From positions 62,001-126,000 of the forward strand of contig JAKJHU010000531.1 in NCBI GenBank assembly GCA_022316685.1: a stretch of 64,000 bases of DNA, read 5' to 3'. Positions 34,726-44,974 of this stretch are shown here, in pieces. Numbering within the stretch: position 1 is the first letter of the stretch; each line of letters starts with the position of its first letter. Position numbers and translations under genes: made by a program. This DNA comes from Progne subis subis (taxonomy: Eukaryota; Chordata; Aves; Passeriformes; Hirundinidae). The notes under the pieces were generated by a model, which was not told the origin of the DNA, did no database searches, and saw only the letters and a list, made by a program, of their open reading frames with translations.

Positions 34726-35408
34726 TGTAATGAGACGTTAATTTTGAGGAACTAAGGATTTTTAGGAAAGTTAAGATAATAAGTTGCTGAATTAGCTGAA
34801 GTAGATAGGTAATCTTTGTTTGCAGTTAACAGAAGCCGGATCTTAGATAAGCTACCCCGGATCTTGTAACTCATTTCTTATCAGGTTTATGTTTATGTAG
34901 TTGTGCTTGCAATGAAAAACAAAATGTGGTAAATAGGACATAAGATAGCTGCAGATTTCCTGCTTAAAGGACCCATTGAACACAGGAAACTGTAAGTTCT
35001 ACCAAAGATTCATTTGTCATGAATGCATTGAAAAGGTAGAAAGGTCAGGACGAGGAAGACTCATCTTACTTCCTCATTTTGGGTGACCCCTCCCCAAAAT
35101 AGACCCCTGACTCATTTTAGGAAACAAAGTACGTATGCTTAATAACCTTTTTGCCAATTAGCATACAAAGCGAGGAATGGGAGGTGACAGGGCTATGAAT
35201 ATGCATTTGTATTTGGGTATTCAACACTTTTGTAAATAAAAGGCTTTGTAATGACCTGTGAATTTCGCAGTGCGAATTAGGGAAATATCCCGCGTGCTGC
35301 CCGACTGTAATAAACATACACTTTCTAACTTAAAACTGTTAGAGAGTTTTTGTCCGTCACAGTTGGGTATCGATACTAGATCAATACCCATATTTCTTTA
35401 ATAAGTCA
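34726..35408 (+). repeat. 5' LTR of ERV B
   Basis: TGTAATGAGACG to AATAAGTCA, 683 bp. TATA-like AAATAAAAGG near 35235 and AATAAA at 35309-35314. The end was set by the primer site three bases downstream, as in gammaretroviruses. Confidence 0.75.
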
Positions 35409-35411
35409 TTT

Positions 35412-35429
35412 TGGCGAGCCAGCCAGGAG
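35412..35429 (+). promoter_or_regulatory. Primer-binding site, tRNA-Arg
   Basis: TGGCGAGCCAGCCAGGAG. From memory it is complementary over all 18 bases to the 3' end of tRNA-Arg(ACG). Confidence 0.75.
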
Positions 35430-35704
35430 ACTGCTCTCTCTGGCTGTGGGGCCAGTGGGGTCCAGGACCCCTCTGGAGGCCCACCCGGAATTTTCTGGGA
35501 AGAGAGCTCCTGCGGTCCCGCTGACTGCCTGGGGAAAGAGCAGAACCTGCTGGAACTATGGACAAAAGGTATGTTTATATTTGAAAAGAGGTACCTTGGT
35601 ATAGGCGGTTGGTAAGACACTGAGAGACGTCTCGTGCACAACATACGCCTCTTGGGTTTGTTTGTAAAAGTTGTGACAGCTCTGTGGAGCTTGGTATCAG
35701 TGGT

Positions 35705-35890
35705 TTGGTAATCCGTGTCCCGTAGTGGGGACAGCGGCAACCTGTCTTTGTTGTGTCATCTTGCAGTTTAAAGGTGACTTAGTAGTCCATGTCCCGTAGT
35801 GGGGACAGCGGCAACCTGTCTTTGTTGTGTCATCTTGCAGTTTGAAGATGACTTGGTAGTCCGTGTCCCATGAGGGGGCAGCGGCGGCAG
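35705..35890 (+). repeat. 74-bp tandem repeat in the ERV B leader
   Basis: Copies start at 35705, 35779 and 35853 (the third is partial), each with CCGTGTCCCGTAGTGGGGAC and CTTTGTTGTGTCATCTTGCA-type blocks. Located between primer site and the expected gag, where packaging and dimerisation signals lie in retroviruses. Confidence 0.9.
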
Positions 35891-36718
35891 TGAAATAGCC
35901 GGTGTTGTTGTTGTGTATTAGGAGCAGTGGTGGCTCCGGTTACAGTTTGTGGTTTAAAGGTACCTTGACAATCCATAATCCGTGTGGCGAGCCCGTTCTG
36001 GGACACGAAGGGCCCCGTTGTGGGTCACAGAAAATCCTGATTGCGGCCCCGCGCACACCGGGTGTGTGTGGTGTGAACGGATCTGTGTTTTGTGGTCTCG
36101 TGGTTTTGTGTGTTTGTGTCTTCAGGTGTGGAAGAATTATTGGTGCACCATATGTATCATGGTCTCTGGGAGTTTGTGTAAGCGTTTTGATTTGTGTGAT
36201 TTTGGAGTGTGTTAGTAACCTGTGTAAATGTTTTTAGGAGTTTTACAAGCTTGAAGTTGTAAAAGCCTTTTGAATTCCCTGCCTGATCAGCGGAGGGATC
36301 CCTCTGTTTGAGAGCGCGGAAGGATTTAAAGTGTTTGTATTGTATCCAGATTGTGTGCTGGAGGGGAATTGGACTGTGTGTGAGCTTGAACAGCGTGTGC
36401 TTTTGGCAACAAGATTTTGCTGACATTTTGTTAGGTGAAAAAAAAGCATTTGTGTAAGTTTAAATTGTTTATTTTTTGAGCTAAAAGGAGCAAGCGGCGT
36501 AAGGAGGTTTGAAACCTGAGCCAGCCCCAGCAATTGGGAGGGGGTGATTTGTTTCCCTGGTAACCGCAGGGGAATCCAGGCTCTGCAGCCTCGAGCCGGG
36601 TCTCTAAACTCCCTGTAAAACCCTAAGAAGTTCTTTTGGTGAGTGAGTGTTTTAGTTAAAGGGGGAAAAAGTTTTTTGCTTGTTTGTGAGGCTTGCAGTT
36701 GCTAGAGTGTGTGGTAAT

Positions 36719-37367
36719 TGTGATATATGTCCTAAAGTTAATTCGTGTTAAGCAATAAAATATGTAATTAGTTCGCTGCAGAATGTAATAATGTATCTTA
36801 TAACATTAATCTACTTGAAATTGAGTTTAAAATCAATAAACGAAAAGGTGTATACAGGGTTAACTGAGACAAAAGCTGCACAGTGAAGCACAGAGGATCT
36901 CTGCCGGGAATCATTGCAAAGACAGCACAAAGGGAAGGAAAAGGGAGATAGGTGCTCTGACAACCCCCTGATTGTATCAGATCACTATCTTATCTGTTCG
37001 GCCCGATGTTACCATATCCAAAAACTTCTCCAGACACAGCCATCAGGAAATTGTTCTGCCTTTGAGAAACTATTCACCGGACCCCGGACACAGACATGAA
37101 TGTCTAATGAAGCTACCTCAAGGCACGAGTCTCACGGTCTCGGCCGGACCCCAGCGAAAGACTGTATAAAAATCCGCAGCTTGGAGACCCAATTCGTGAA
37201 CAGAGGGGGTAACAGGCTAGCAGAGTCAGTTATCATGTTCACCCAGTGCCGAAATCCCGGGATTCGACGCTGTCCCTTTTAATTGGGGCTACTGGAGACT
37301 GTGTTTAAGTCTCCAAATAAAATTCTAAATTTTGATTCACTGAATTTGACTTATCGTATTTATTACA
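36719..37367 (+). repeat. 5' LTR of ERV C
   Basis: TGTGATATATGTCC to ATTTATTACA, 649 bp. TATA-like TGTATAAAAA near 37161 and AATAAA near 37316-37321. Related to the solo LTR at 39862, sharing TCCTAAAGTTAATTCGTG and AAATTCTAAATTTTGATT. Confidence 0.85.
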
Positions 37368-37371
37368 ATCT

Positions 37372-37389
37372 TGGTGACCCCGACGTGAT
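37372..37389 (+). promoter_or_regulatory. Primer-binding site, tRNA-Trp
   Basis: TGGTGACCCCGACGTGAT, matching the tRNA-Trp 3' end from memory, the primer also used by avian alpharetroviruses. Confidence 0.9.
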
Positions 37390-37655
37390 GGTATGGTAGT
37401 GGGACCCTCGGACCCCTGTCTCTGACCAGGAGGCGCCCTGCTGAATTCAGCAGCCTGGCAGAGCCGGGAGACCTTGTGGAACTGATCAAACCACACGACG
37501 AACTTAAGCAAAAGCCACACTTAAAAGGGGTTTAGGCAAGGTCAGAGCTCTCAGGGAACTCGGGGAGGTCTGGGGTACAGGACCTCCAAAGCCATGGCGA
37601 AGAAAACACAACTCGTAAAACTCTACGTGCACAAAGAATCCACGCAGGAAAAGGA

Positions 37656-37663
37656 TCGTAAGT
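37656..37663 (+). promoter_or_regulatory. Candidate major splice donor of ERV C
   Basis: TC|GTAAGT at 37657/37658 between primer site and gag. The corresponding site in provirus E is C|GTGAGT (minus strand, GT at 50204-50203). An ATG at 37594 precedes it by 64 nt in ERV C but is ATA in provirus E, so a conserved leader peptide is not supported. Confidence 0.55.
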
Positions 37664-38059
37664 ATTGCGTGGTTGAGTGGGGGTGACCGAGCGTGTGAGT
37701 GAGACGTGATTTTATCACGAAGCGAGTGGGGACCTCAAGACCGCAGTTCCACTTCCCTGCGAGGGGTGTGGTCGGTTGCGGGGAAAGCGAAAGTTTCGGG
37801 AGCAAAACGCACCTCACACGTAAAACCCAAAACTCAGGGAGTTCTGGGGGTCGGTCACAGGAAGGCTGGAAGGGAAGGGTACGTCCTTAAGAGTTCCGGG
37901 GACTGGTAAACCTTTCAGCCTAGGACCAGGGAAGGGTCCAAGGGAGAGAGAAAACGGGAGAAAGAGAGCTCATAATCACCAGAAAAAAACCCCGGGAGGG
38001 ATCGATCACCCTTAAGGGCCAGTAGCTGGTGACTCTATACAATAGGACAAAGGAAAAGC

Positions 38060-39756
38060 AAAGTACAGGAGAAAGCCACAGGAAAATCCACAAAGGGAGC
38101 AGCTGGGGACATTCCAGAGATTCCCCTTGAAAGTCCTTTGGGATAGATGTTAAAAACACTGGGAGGAATGTCCTATACCAAAGAAAAAGTCTAAGGAACA
38201 AATGATATATTATTGCATAGAGGCGTGGGGGGGGTTGAAGTACGAGACCACGTAATATAGCCCGTCTTCGGGACATTTGAGGGGTGGATCTGTATTGCTT
38301 TAGTGAATTACATGAGGAGGGGAGTATGCGCAAGTTTGAGAAAAAACTGATACTAAAACTTTTACCGGTGGAACTTAAAGGTCCCACGGGAACCTCAGGC
38401 GATAAACGGGAACCTTTAGATAATCTCCCTCCACCATACCTCTTGCCCCCACCCCCACCAAACCCGGGAAGCCCCCAAGAACCCCCAGGGCCCGGGCTTC
38501 CCCCTTTCGCAAGGGACCCCCGCCCCTTCGCTGAAGGCATCAGCGCCGCCACCAGGGCTACAGCTCCTGCAGGTGACAGCCCAGCCCCCGCCGTCTGGGC
38601 TCCCTCCCCCGCTAGAACCCACGCCGGCTCCACGGCCGTCCTAGCAGGGTGCCCAGCTTCCCAAACCCCAAACCCCACTCCTTGATTCACCACCACTCGA
38701 TTAGAATTGGCCCTGTTTCTAAGCCCCGCTGTCCCGGCTCCGCAGAATTCATTAGAAGTTAAATACACTCCACCCGCCAGGAGAACCAGGAGACAGTTAA
38801 AAAGGGTTAAATGAAGCGGAAAGTGAAAATGAGGGCAAAAGAGATAACCTCTTCCCTTCTGAGGGAGGTGCCCACGGCCCCAGGAATCCTCGGATACTTA
38901 AACGTACCGATTAATACAAGTGATGTGAGAGCCTTTAAAAGGGAAATGGGAAAGCTTATGAATGACCCTTTAAAAGTATCAGAAGTTTCTCGGAACTAGC
39001 ATATACTCATATAATGACCTTACTGCAATTTTAAGGTCATTATTTAATACGGAAGAAAGGGAAATGATAAAGCGAGCCGGGATGAGGGAGTGGGAACACA
39101 GGAACCCCCAAAGTACCCCCGGGGATCAAAAATAGCCAAGCCAGGATCCCCGGTGGAATGCTCAAACAGAGGAAGGAAGAAGAAGTATGATTGACATGAA
39201 GAATATGATAATTCAAGGCATCAGGGAGGCAGTACCCAGGGGACAGAACCTAAGCAAAGTATTCGGGGAATGCCAAAGGAGGGAGAAAACCCCTACTGAA
39301 TAGTTAGAGAGATTAAGAAAAAGCCTGCAAGTGTATTCCGGAACAGATCCCGATTCTCCCGTGGAAAAAGTTTTTATTAAAAACCCAATTTGTCGCAAAG
39401 TCATGGGAAGACATACAGAGGAAATTAGAAAAAAATCAAAAAATTGGCAGGAGAAGAAGTTACAGGAGCTACTGAGGGAAGCTCAAAAGGTATATATGAG
39501 GAGAGATGAGGAAAAACAGAAAATGCAGGCGAAAGTACTAGTGGCAGCTGTAAGAGAAGCCCAGAAGCAGGACCATCCCCAAGATTCAGGGAAGACAATA
39601 AAAAGGGCCCCTCTGAAAAAGCCAGCTTTTCCTCCAAAGAGGACCCCTAGTAATTTAAATGAGGGACCCGAATGCTTCTATTGTAAGAAAAGAGGCCACT
39701 TAAAACGGGACTGTAAAAAGAGAATAAGGGATGAAAAAGTATTCCAGGAAAATTAG
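38060..39756 (+). pseudogene. ERV C gag
   Basis: Degraded gamma-like Gag. The matrix part around 38090-38330 matches the provirus E matrix (IPLESPLG; WGG block) with frameshifts and stops; a proline-rich stretch (38420-38690) follows; capsid is recognisable from about 38865 (VPTAPGILGYLNVPI; VRAFKREMGKLMNDPL) with stops at about 38998 and 39135; the C-terminal part is open from 39331 with one zinc knuckle CFYCKKRGHLKRDC (C-x2-C-x4-H-x4-C). Gag ends with UAG at 39754-39756, followed in frame by GGATGTCAAGGG, close to the gammaretroviral readthrough context. Confidence 0.8.
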
Positions 39757-39861
39757 GGATGTCAAGGGCTTTTTATTTTAGAGTCCATAACATCTAAATA
39801 GCCCATGGTAATGCTTAAAATAAGACCCGAGAGAAAGGAGGTGGATTTCTTAGTTGATTCT
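39757..39861 (+). pseudogene. ERV C pol, start of protease
   Basis: In frame with gag after the UAG. One stop (39799-39801), then KEVDFLVDS leading into the protease active site, where the solo LTR is inserted. The frame resumes at 40627. Confidence 0.75.
39857..39861. repeat. Left target duplication of the solo LTR (ATTCT)
   Basis: Matches 40622-40626 exactly. Confidence 0.88.
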
Positions 39862-40621
39862 TGTGATAAATATCCTAAAGTTAATTCGTGTTTGAATATG
39901 TCTGTATTGTAATACACCCATATAAAATATAAGTTTGTATCTACCTGCATATGTTCTAAGAAAACTGAGATAAAACAGTAATATATGTCTTTAAGGTTAA
40001 TTCATGTAAGTTTTATATCTGCAAAAACAAAAGCCATACAGGGAGAAGTACAGGGTATCCCTGCTGACAGCACAGTCCCAGAAAAGGGACACAAAGACTA
40101 TGCTAGGAATGACATCGAAATGCCTCTGCTGGGAAACTCTGAAAAGAACACAAAACCACGGAAAAAGCAGATGAGAACTGAATGATCATATCAGATCTAT
40201 ATCTCACCCATCTCCTCTGGACATTATCATATCTATCCATATCTCATCCGCCTTCTCCGGACATTATCATATCTACGACACACCTGGGCTCGACGATTAA
40301 GGTCATTGTTTACCCAGGAAGAACTATTCAGAACACCTGGACCCGAACATGAATAGTTAATGAAGCTGCCGCGGACAGAGAAAAACATCGGAGCCCCGTC
40401 TTTTCTCAGTGATCCTGTGTATAAAAAGGGGCAGCTTCAAGCCAAAAAAATGTGAACTTGGGAGGATAACAGACTGGCAGAATTTGTTATCAGAGTTCAC
40501 CCAGTGCCGACCCTGGGCTCGACACTGTCCTTTTAATTGTGACTGTCCGAGACTGTCATTTTGTCTCTCATTAAAATTCTAAATTTTGATTTCTAAAATT
40601 TGGTCTATTTCATTTATAACA
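39862..40621 (+). repeat. Solo LTR of an ERV C-related family
   Basis: TGTGATAAATATCC to ATTTATAACA, 760 bp, flanked by perfect ATTCT duplications inside the ERV C protease. TATA box TGTATAAAAAGG near 40420-40435; polyadenylation by an ATTAAA-type signal near 40570. It contains a duplicated CATCCGCC/CATCTCCTC-CGGACATTATCATATCT block (about 40200-40275). Longer than and diverged from the ERV C LTR, but clearly homologous. Confidence 0.88.
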
Positions 40622-42518
40622 ATTCTGAAGCCGAGAAAAGCACATTTAAACAACTGCCCCCAGAGTGCCGAATCAGCAGAGATTCTATGATGGTTATAGG
40701 GGCGAAGGAGGAACCTTTTAAAGTATGCCTTCTGGACATGTCCATTAGCTGAAGGGAGCTGAGATTATTTTGCTTTTCAATGGGAGGACCCAGACACTAA
40801 TAGGAAACAACAGCTGAGATGGGCTTCTTTAGACTCTCCTAATTTGTTTGGGCAAGCCTTAGAACAACAGTTGAGTGAATTTTCCCCAGGGGAAGGAACA
40901 AAAATCCTGCAATATGTAGATGATCTGTTAATTGCTGGACCCACAGAAAAGGAGGTCAGATATTGCACTGTATCATTATTGAACCTCTCAGGAGAGAAAG
41001 GACTCAAAGTATCCAAGTCAAAACTCCAATTCACAGAGCCTGAGGTGAAGTACTTGGGACATTGGATTACAAAAGGGAAAAAGAAATTAGACCCCGAAAG
41101 AGTAGCTGGCATCATAGAGCTGCCTCCCTCGAGGAACAAAAGGCAAGTAAGACAGCTACTGGGGCTCCTGGGGTACTGCAGACAATGGATAGAGGGATAC
41201 AGTGAAAAGGTAAAGTTCTTATATGAAAAACTGACCACAGACAGAGTAAAATGGACTGAGCAGGATGAAAGGGAATTAAAGAAGGTAAAAGAAGCCCTGA
41301 TAGCAGCCCCTGTCCTAAGCCTCCCCGATGTAAACAAGCAATTTCAGTTATTTATTGATGTTAGCAATAACACTGCCCATGGGGTCTTAACACAAGACTG
41401 GGCAGGGGATAAAAAACCTGTAGGTTATATCTCAAAACTGCTAGATCCAGTAAGCAAGGGATGGCCCACATGCTTACAGGCAATTGTGGCTGTAGCCCTA
41501 CTAGTAGAAGAGGCTAAAAAGATTACCTTTGGGGCCCCTTTAATAGAATATACCCCCCATAATGTAAGAAATATCTTGCAACAAAAAGCAGATAAGTGGC
41601 TTACAGATGCAAGACTTCTAAAATACGATGCCATACTCATACATGCACCTGAATTAGAGCTGAGAACCACAAAAGCTAAAAATCCAGCTGAATTCCTTTA
41701 TGGGGAAGCATTAGAAGGGCCCATGCACAATTGTTCTGACTTGATAGAACTCCAAACAAAAGTAAGGGCAGATCTAGAAAATAAAGAACTGGAGGAGGGG
41801 GAGAAATAGTTTGTGGATGGATCTTCCCGAGTAATAGAGGGGAAAAGGAAGTCAGGTTATGCTATCATAGATGGGAAAACAGGGGAGGTAATTGAATCAG
41901 GCCCTCTAAGTGCATCCTGGTCAGCCCAAGCATGTGAATTATATGCGGTCCTAAAGGCTCTGAAAAGACTAAAGGGAAGGACTGGGACCATTTACACTGA
42001 TTCAAAGTATGCTTTTGGGGTGGTACACACTTTTGGAAAAAATTGAGAAAAAAAGGGGATTAATAAACACTCGAGGAAAAAAAATCTAGTGCATGAAAAT
42101 TTAATACGACAAATCCTAGAGGCTATAAGAGAACCAAAAGCTATTGCTATAGTATATGTAAAAGGACATCAAGTGGGGTTACAGTTCAGGACTAGGGGAA
42201 ACAACTTAGCAGATCAGGAAGAAAGGAGGGCGGCACTTCTTACCCTGACTACCCCAGAAAATCCCAGAAGTGAACGCCAGGAGTTCCCCCCCTTGTCCCA
42301 CTGAAAAGGAGATGGAGGAGTTCAAGAAGATAGGGGGAATACTAGTCGAGGAGAAATGGAAACTACCTGATGGTCGAGAACTAATACCCAAGGCCTATGC
42401 CAGGAAGATACTGAGGAGGCTACACTTGCAGACCCACTGGGGAACTCAGGCTCTAGCGGAGCAATTTTTAAAATTCTTTGGATGCAAAGGTATTTATGAG
42501 TTAGCAAAACAAGAGGTC
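40622..42518 (+). pseudogene. ERV C pol, protease end to RNase H and start of integrase
   Basis: Continues the protease (EAEKSTFKQLPPECR), then at about 40745 jumps to mid RT (FAFQWEDPDT), so the RT finger part is deleted. RT is open from 40844 with QYVDDLLIA (YVDD at 40913-40924), then the connection and RNase H (VDGSSRV; TDSKYAFG; HQVGL). TAG at 41807-41809 and TGA at 42044-42046 interrupt. The integrase N-terminal part starts near 42300 and has H-x3-H (HLQTHWG); provirus E then cuts in after KQEVQ. Unlike provirus E, no Cys-rich segment lies between RNase H and integrase. Confidence 0.85.
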
Positions 42519-42522
42519 CAGG
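42519..42522. repeat. Left target duplication of provirus E (CAGG)
   Basis: Matches 50868-50871; 4 bp, as usual for gammaretroviral integrase. Confidence 0.9.
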
Positions 42523-42989
42523 TGTTATAAATTGCACGACTCAAGGTTTTAGTCCCAATTAGAATTTTATTAATTACAGCAAGCGGGGCATAAGCAAAAT
42601 ACAGCGCTGGGCGACAGGGAGTCTGCACTCCGCCAACTGCCGCGCCTGGGCAAGTTTTTAGTCCCCCTTTTACCTTGCTTCTTTCTCTGATTGACGTGTC
42701 CTTCCTGTAGTACTCCGCGCATGTGCGGTGTATTGCTAGGGGGTCTTTTTCTGCCTCCCGGGGTGCAGGGATGAAGGCTGGTAGTCATCCTAGGCGCCTT
42801 CTTCTTTATATGGTAACTAAGCTTGAGTTCCTGAAACTTAAAGCTGATTAAGCAAGTAGAGAAAAAAAAAAAGGATTGAGCAAGAGCATGTTTGCATATG
42901 GCTTTTCTATAAGCTTAGATAGTAACATAGTAACTTCTTGTTATCTTGAGTTAACTTCCAGTGAACAAAAAGAGTTTATGTTTATCACA
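42523..42989 (-). repeat. 3' LTR of provirus E
   Basis: 467 bp. On the minus strand it runs TGTGATAAACAT to CTTATAACA. TATAAAG at 42810-42804 and AATAAA at 42571-42566. Confidence 0.95.
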
Positions 42990-42990
42990 A

Positions 42991-43006
42991 TTCCCCCATT
43001 TCTCTT
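42991..43006 (-). promoter_or_regulatory. Polypurine tract of provirus E
   Basis: Minus-strand AAGAGAAATGGGGGAA directly before the 3' LTR. Confidence 0.85.
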
Positions 43007-43014
43007 GTTCTTAC

Positions 43015-44565
43015 TTATTTTTGTTCACTGTATCTTTGTAGTTCTTGTCTAGCTAACTCTAAAGTTTCTAAATTTTCTTCTTCAGGTATTAGGTTATACT
43101 TAGTTCTAAGGAGCATAAGGTGTGCCGCTTCCAGCCGGCTTTTTACTATAGTAATCAGTTTATTAAATATACATGGTCCGAAGGTAAGCCCGAGCGCCAA
43201 CAGAATTACTGGCCCTGCAATAGTAGAAAGCAGTGTGGTTAACCAAGGAGAGTGGTTGAACCAATTTTCATACCAATTCTGATGTGCTTCTCTCTCTCTT
43301 TTCCGCTGTTCTATCTGCTTTCTTAGTTCATTCATACGAACAGCATTTCTCTTTTAGTGCTACACAAAGGCCCCCTTGTTGTAAAAACAGCAGATCTAAA
43401 CCCCTTCGATTTTGTAGTCATGGGTGTGATTGAAAATTTTTAGAGATAAACAAGGAGTAATTCCTATACTCTGGCAAACCTACTGAGTATTGGGAGCTGG
43501 GAGTAACCAATCTGCTTTTTGTTTTTGCTTTGGGTCTTTCACAGTGATGTTACACAAATGTTCTCTATTAGGGGGAACAGTACCCACACACTGTCCCTGT
43601 CCAGTTACCTGAGAGAGCGTTACTCCTTGAGTACTGGGTTTGGTCTTACACTCTCTGGGTCATGTGGGACTGGTTCTTTTTATTAGTATTAAGCTTCTGC
43701 TATCAGTTTTAGGTTGCCAATATCTTACTCCCCAGGTTCGTCCTATTACCCATCTAGGATCTTGGTGTTCCAGAATTAAGACTCTTAGAGATTTATAATT
43801 TCCTTTTTTCCATACGTTACCGTGTAGGGCATAACCGGGTGGGTCACACCCATGTGGTTCCCAGGTTACCTTAAGATATTTATCTTGTCTTGTAGGCATC
43901 CATCCCATCGCAATAGTTTCACACCCCCAATAAGCACAATAATATTTATTAGGTAAATTGCAATATCCCTGCCCTGGGTTTGAACTGGGACACCAATAGG
44001 TAGCTTTAGAATTCCACCCGAAGCGGCGTAGGTTGTCTGGTGTACAGTCTTGACCCATTAGCTCACAATTGGTCACATTAAAGAAAGGAGCTCCCACAGT
44101 AACATTGACTTTGAGAATTTTAGAGTTTTCCCATCGAGTTAGTGACCATTTAAAGGGCTGGTGTGGTAGAGTATCTACGGCATTAACCCCTCCTAAGTAT
44201 AATATTAACAAAAGAAAAGTAATCTGCTGGGTCAAGTGGCGAGCATCATTGGGGGCGTAGGGATGGAAGCATATCTGAGGATTTTTCCATTTTATAGACT
44301 GCGACCTGTCCCCCTGCCCAGGCTCCTCGCTTCTATTCCCATTCTTGAGGCAATTCCCCGAATATTGTTTTGTTGTCCCACCCTGGGGGTTCCTTCCTCC
44401 ACAACCTTTTATCCCTCTGCCTTGCTCGTCGACTCGGTTGCCTCGAGCCACGAGGAGTACCATCTTCTCGGCAGCAGGGATATTCTTCAGGAGGTCCCCG
44501 GGGACGATTCTGTTGCCTCTTGACGTAGGAATCCCAGTTCTGATATTTAACCGGGGGTGTATCAC
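43015..44565 (-). pseudogene. Provirus E env, internal deletion
   Basis: Gamma-type envelope. The SU frame is open from 44565 to a stop at 43660-43662, with a leader, a signal peptide-like stretch (ITFLLLILYLGGVNA) and an N-terminal SU domain rich in Cys and Trp. After a shift, SU C-terminal sequence continues to about 43430, where it joins directly to the TM immunosuppressive-type motif (QNRRGLDLLFLQQ) with CX6CC: the SU-TM cleavage site, fusion peptide and first heptad repeat are deleted. A further frameshift precedes the membrane-proximal part, span ([13 protein letters not shown]) and tail, open in 43335-43015. Not functional for entry. Confidence 0.85.
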
Positions 44566-44974
44566 ACCGGATTCCCTTTAGGCGTGTGCGGCAGGTGCAG
44601 TCAACAATCTCAGCTATGAACAGGATGGGTTCATTAGGGTGATAACAATAATATTTTGGTTCAATCCCTAATGCAAAAATCCTCCACCATTCTTCTGATT
44701 CTTCCACTAATCCCTCATGTTTAACTTTATATTCTAGAATCCAATCAGTTATGTTCCATTGCAGTACCCAACAGGGGCTGCAAATTCCTCTAGGAGGGGT
44801 TCCTCGCCTACAATGACTCCACCACCTGTCCCTGCAGATTTTACAAATATAACAAACAAAAGGATAACAATTGCACTCTGGGTCTCTACACCTTATCTTA
44901 ACATCAGTGTTACAAATTAGTCTTTCTTCCGTGTAGTGTGGTTCTGGTGCATATTCTACACGGTGTCCATTCAT
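44333..44974 (-). CDS. Accessory ORF X of provirus E, Cys/His-cluster protein
   Basis: 213 codons from ATG 44974, which overlaps the pol stop as TAATG; the frame is open 20 codons further upstream (45034). The cluster (44875-44771) is C-x-C-YPFV-x3-C-x2-C-x3-W-x2-H-C-x-R-G-x2-P-x3-C-x2-C, in the same spacing as ERV C ORF X. A second Cys group (YYCYH; DCTCRTR) and the conserved GPPEEYPCCRED plus an Arg-rich tail follow. No signal peptide or membrane span. The 3' 230 nt overlap the env leader in another frame. It needs a spliced or reinitiated message if expressed. The family is unknown to me; a zinc-binding regulatory or leader protein is a guess. Confidence 0.7.
   Translation of the reverse strand: MNGHRVEYAPEPHYTEERLICNTDVKIRCRDPECNCYPFVCYICKICRDRWWSHCRRGTPPRGICSPCWVLQWNITDWILEYKVKHEGLVEESEEWWRIFALGIEPKYYCYHPNEPILFIAEIVDCTCRTRLKGIRCDTPPVKYQNWDSYVKRQQNRPRGPPEEYPCCREDGTPRGSRQPSRRARQRDKRLWRKEPPGWDNKTIFGELPQEWE

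Larger units (their letters stand above)
34726..36718 (+). mobile_element. ERV B: 5' LTR, primer site and leader
   Basis: A 5' LTR, a tRNA-Arg-type primer site and about 1.3 kb of leader without coding capacity, then cut by the 5' LTR of ERV C. No ERV B gag follows directly. ERV D (from 53578) may be its downstream part if ERV C landed in this element and the junction was later deleted; this is an inference. Confidence 0.7.

Noticed and set aside
37594..37657. Conserved leader peptide before the ERV C splice donor, as in alpharetroviruses
   Set aside because: The matching ATG is ATA and a stop follows in provirus E, so it is not conserved.
43660..44565. Functional envelope in provirus E
   Set aside because: The cleavage site, fusion peptide and first heptad region are deleted and the frame is broken twice.
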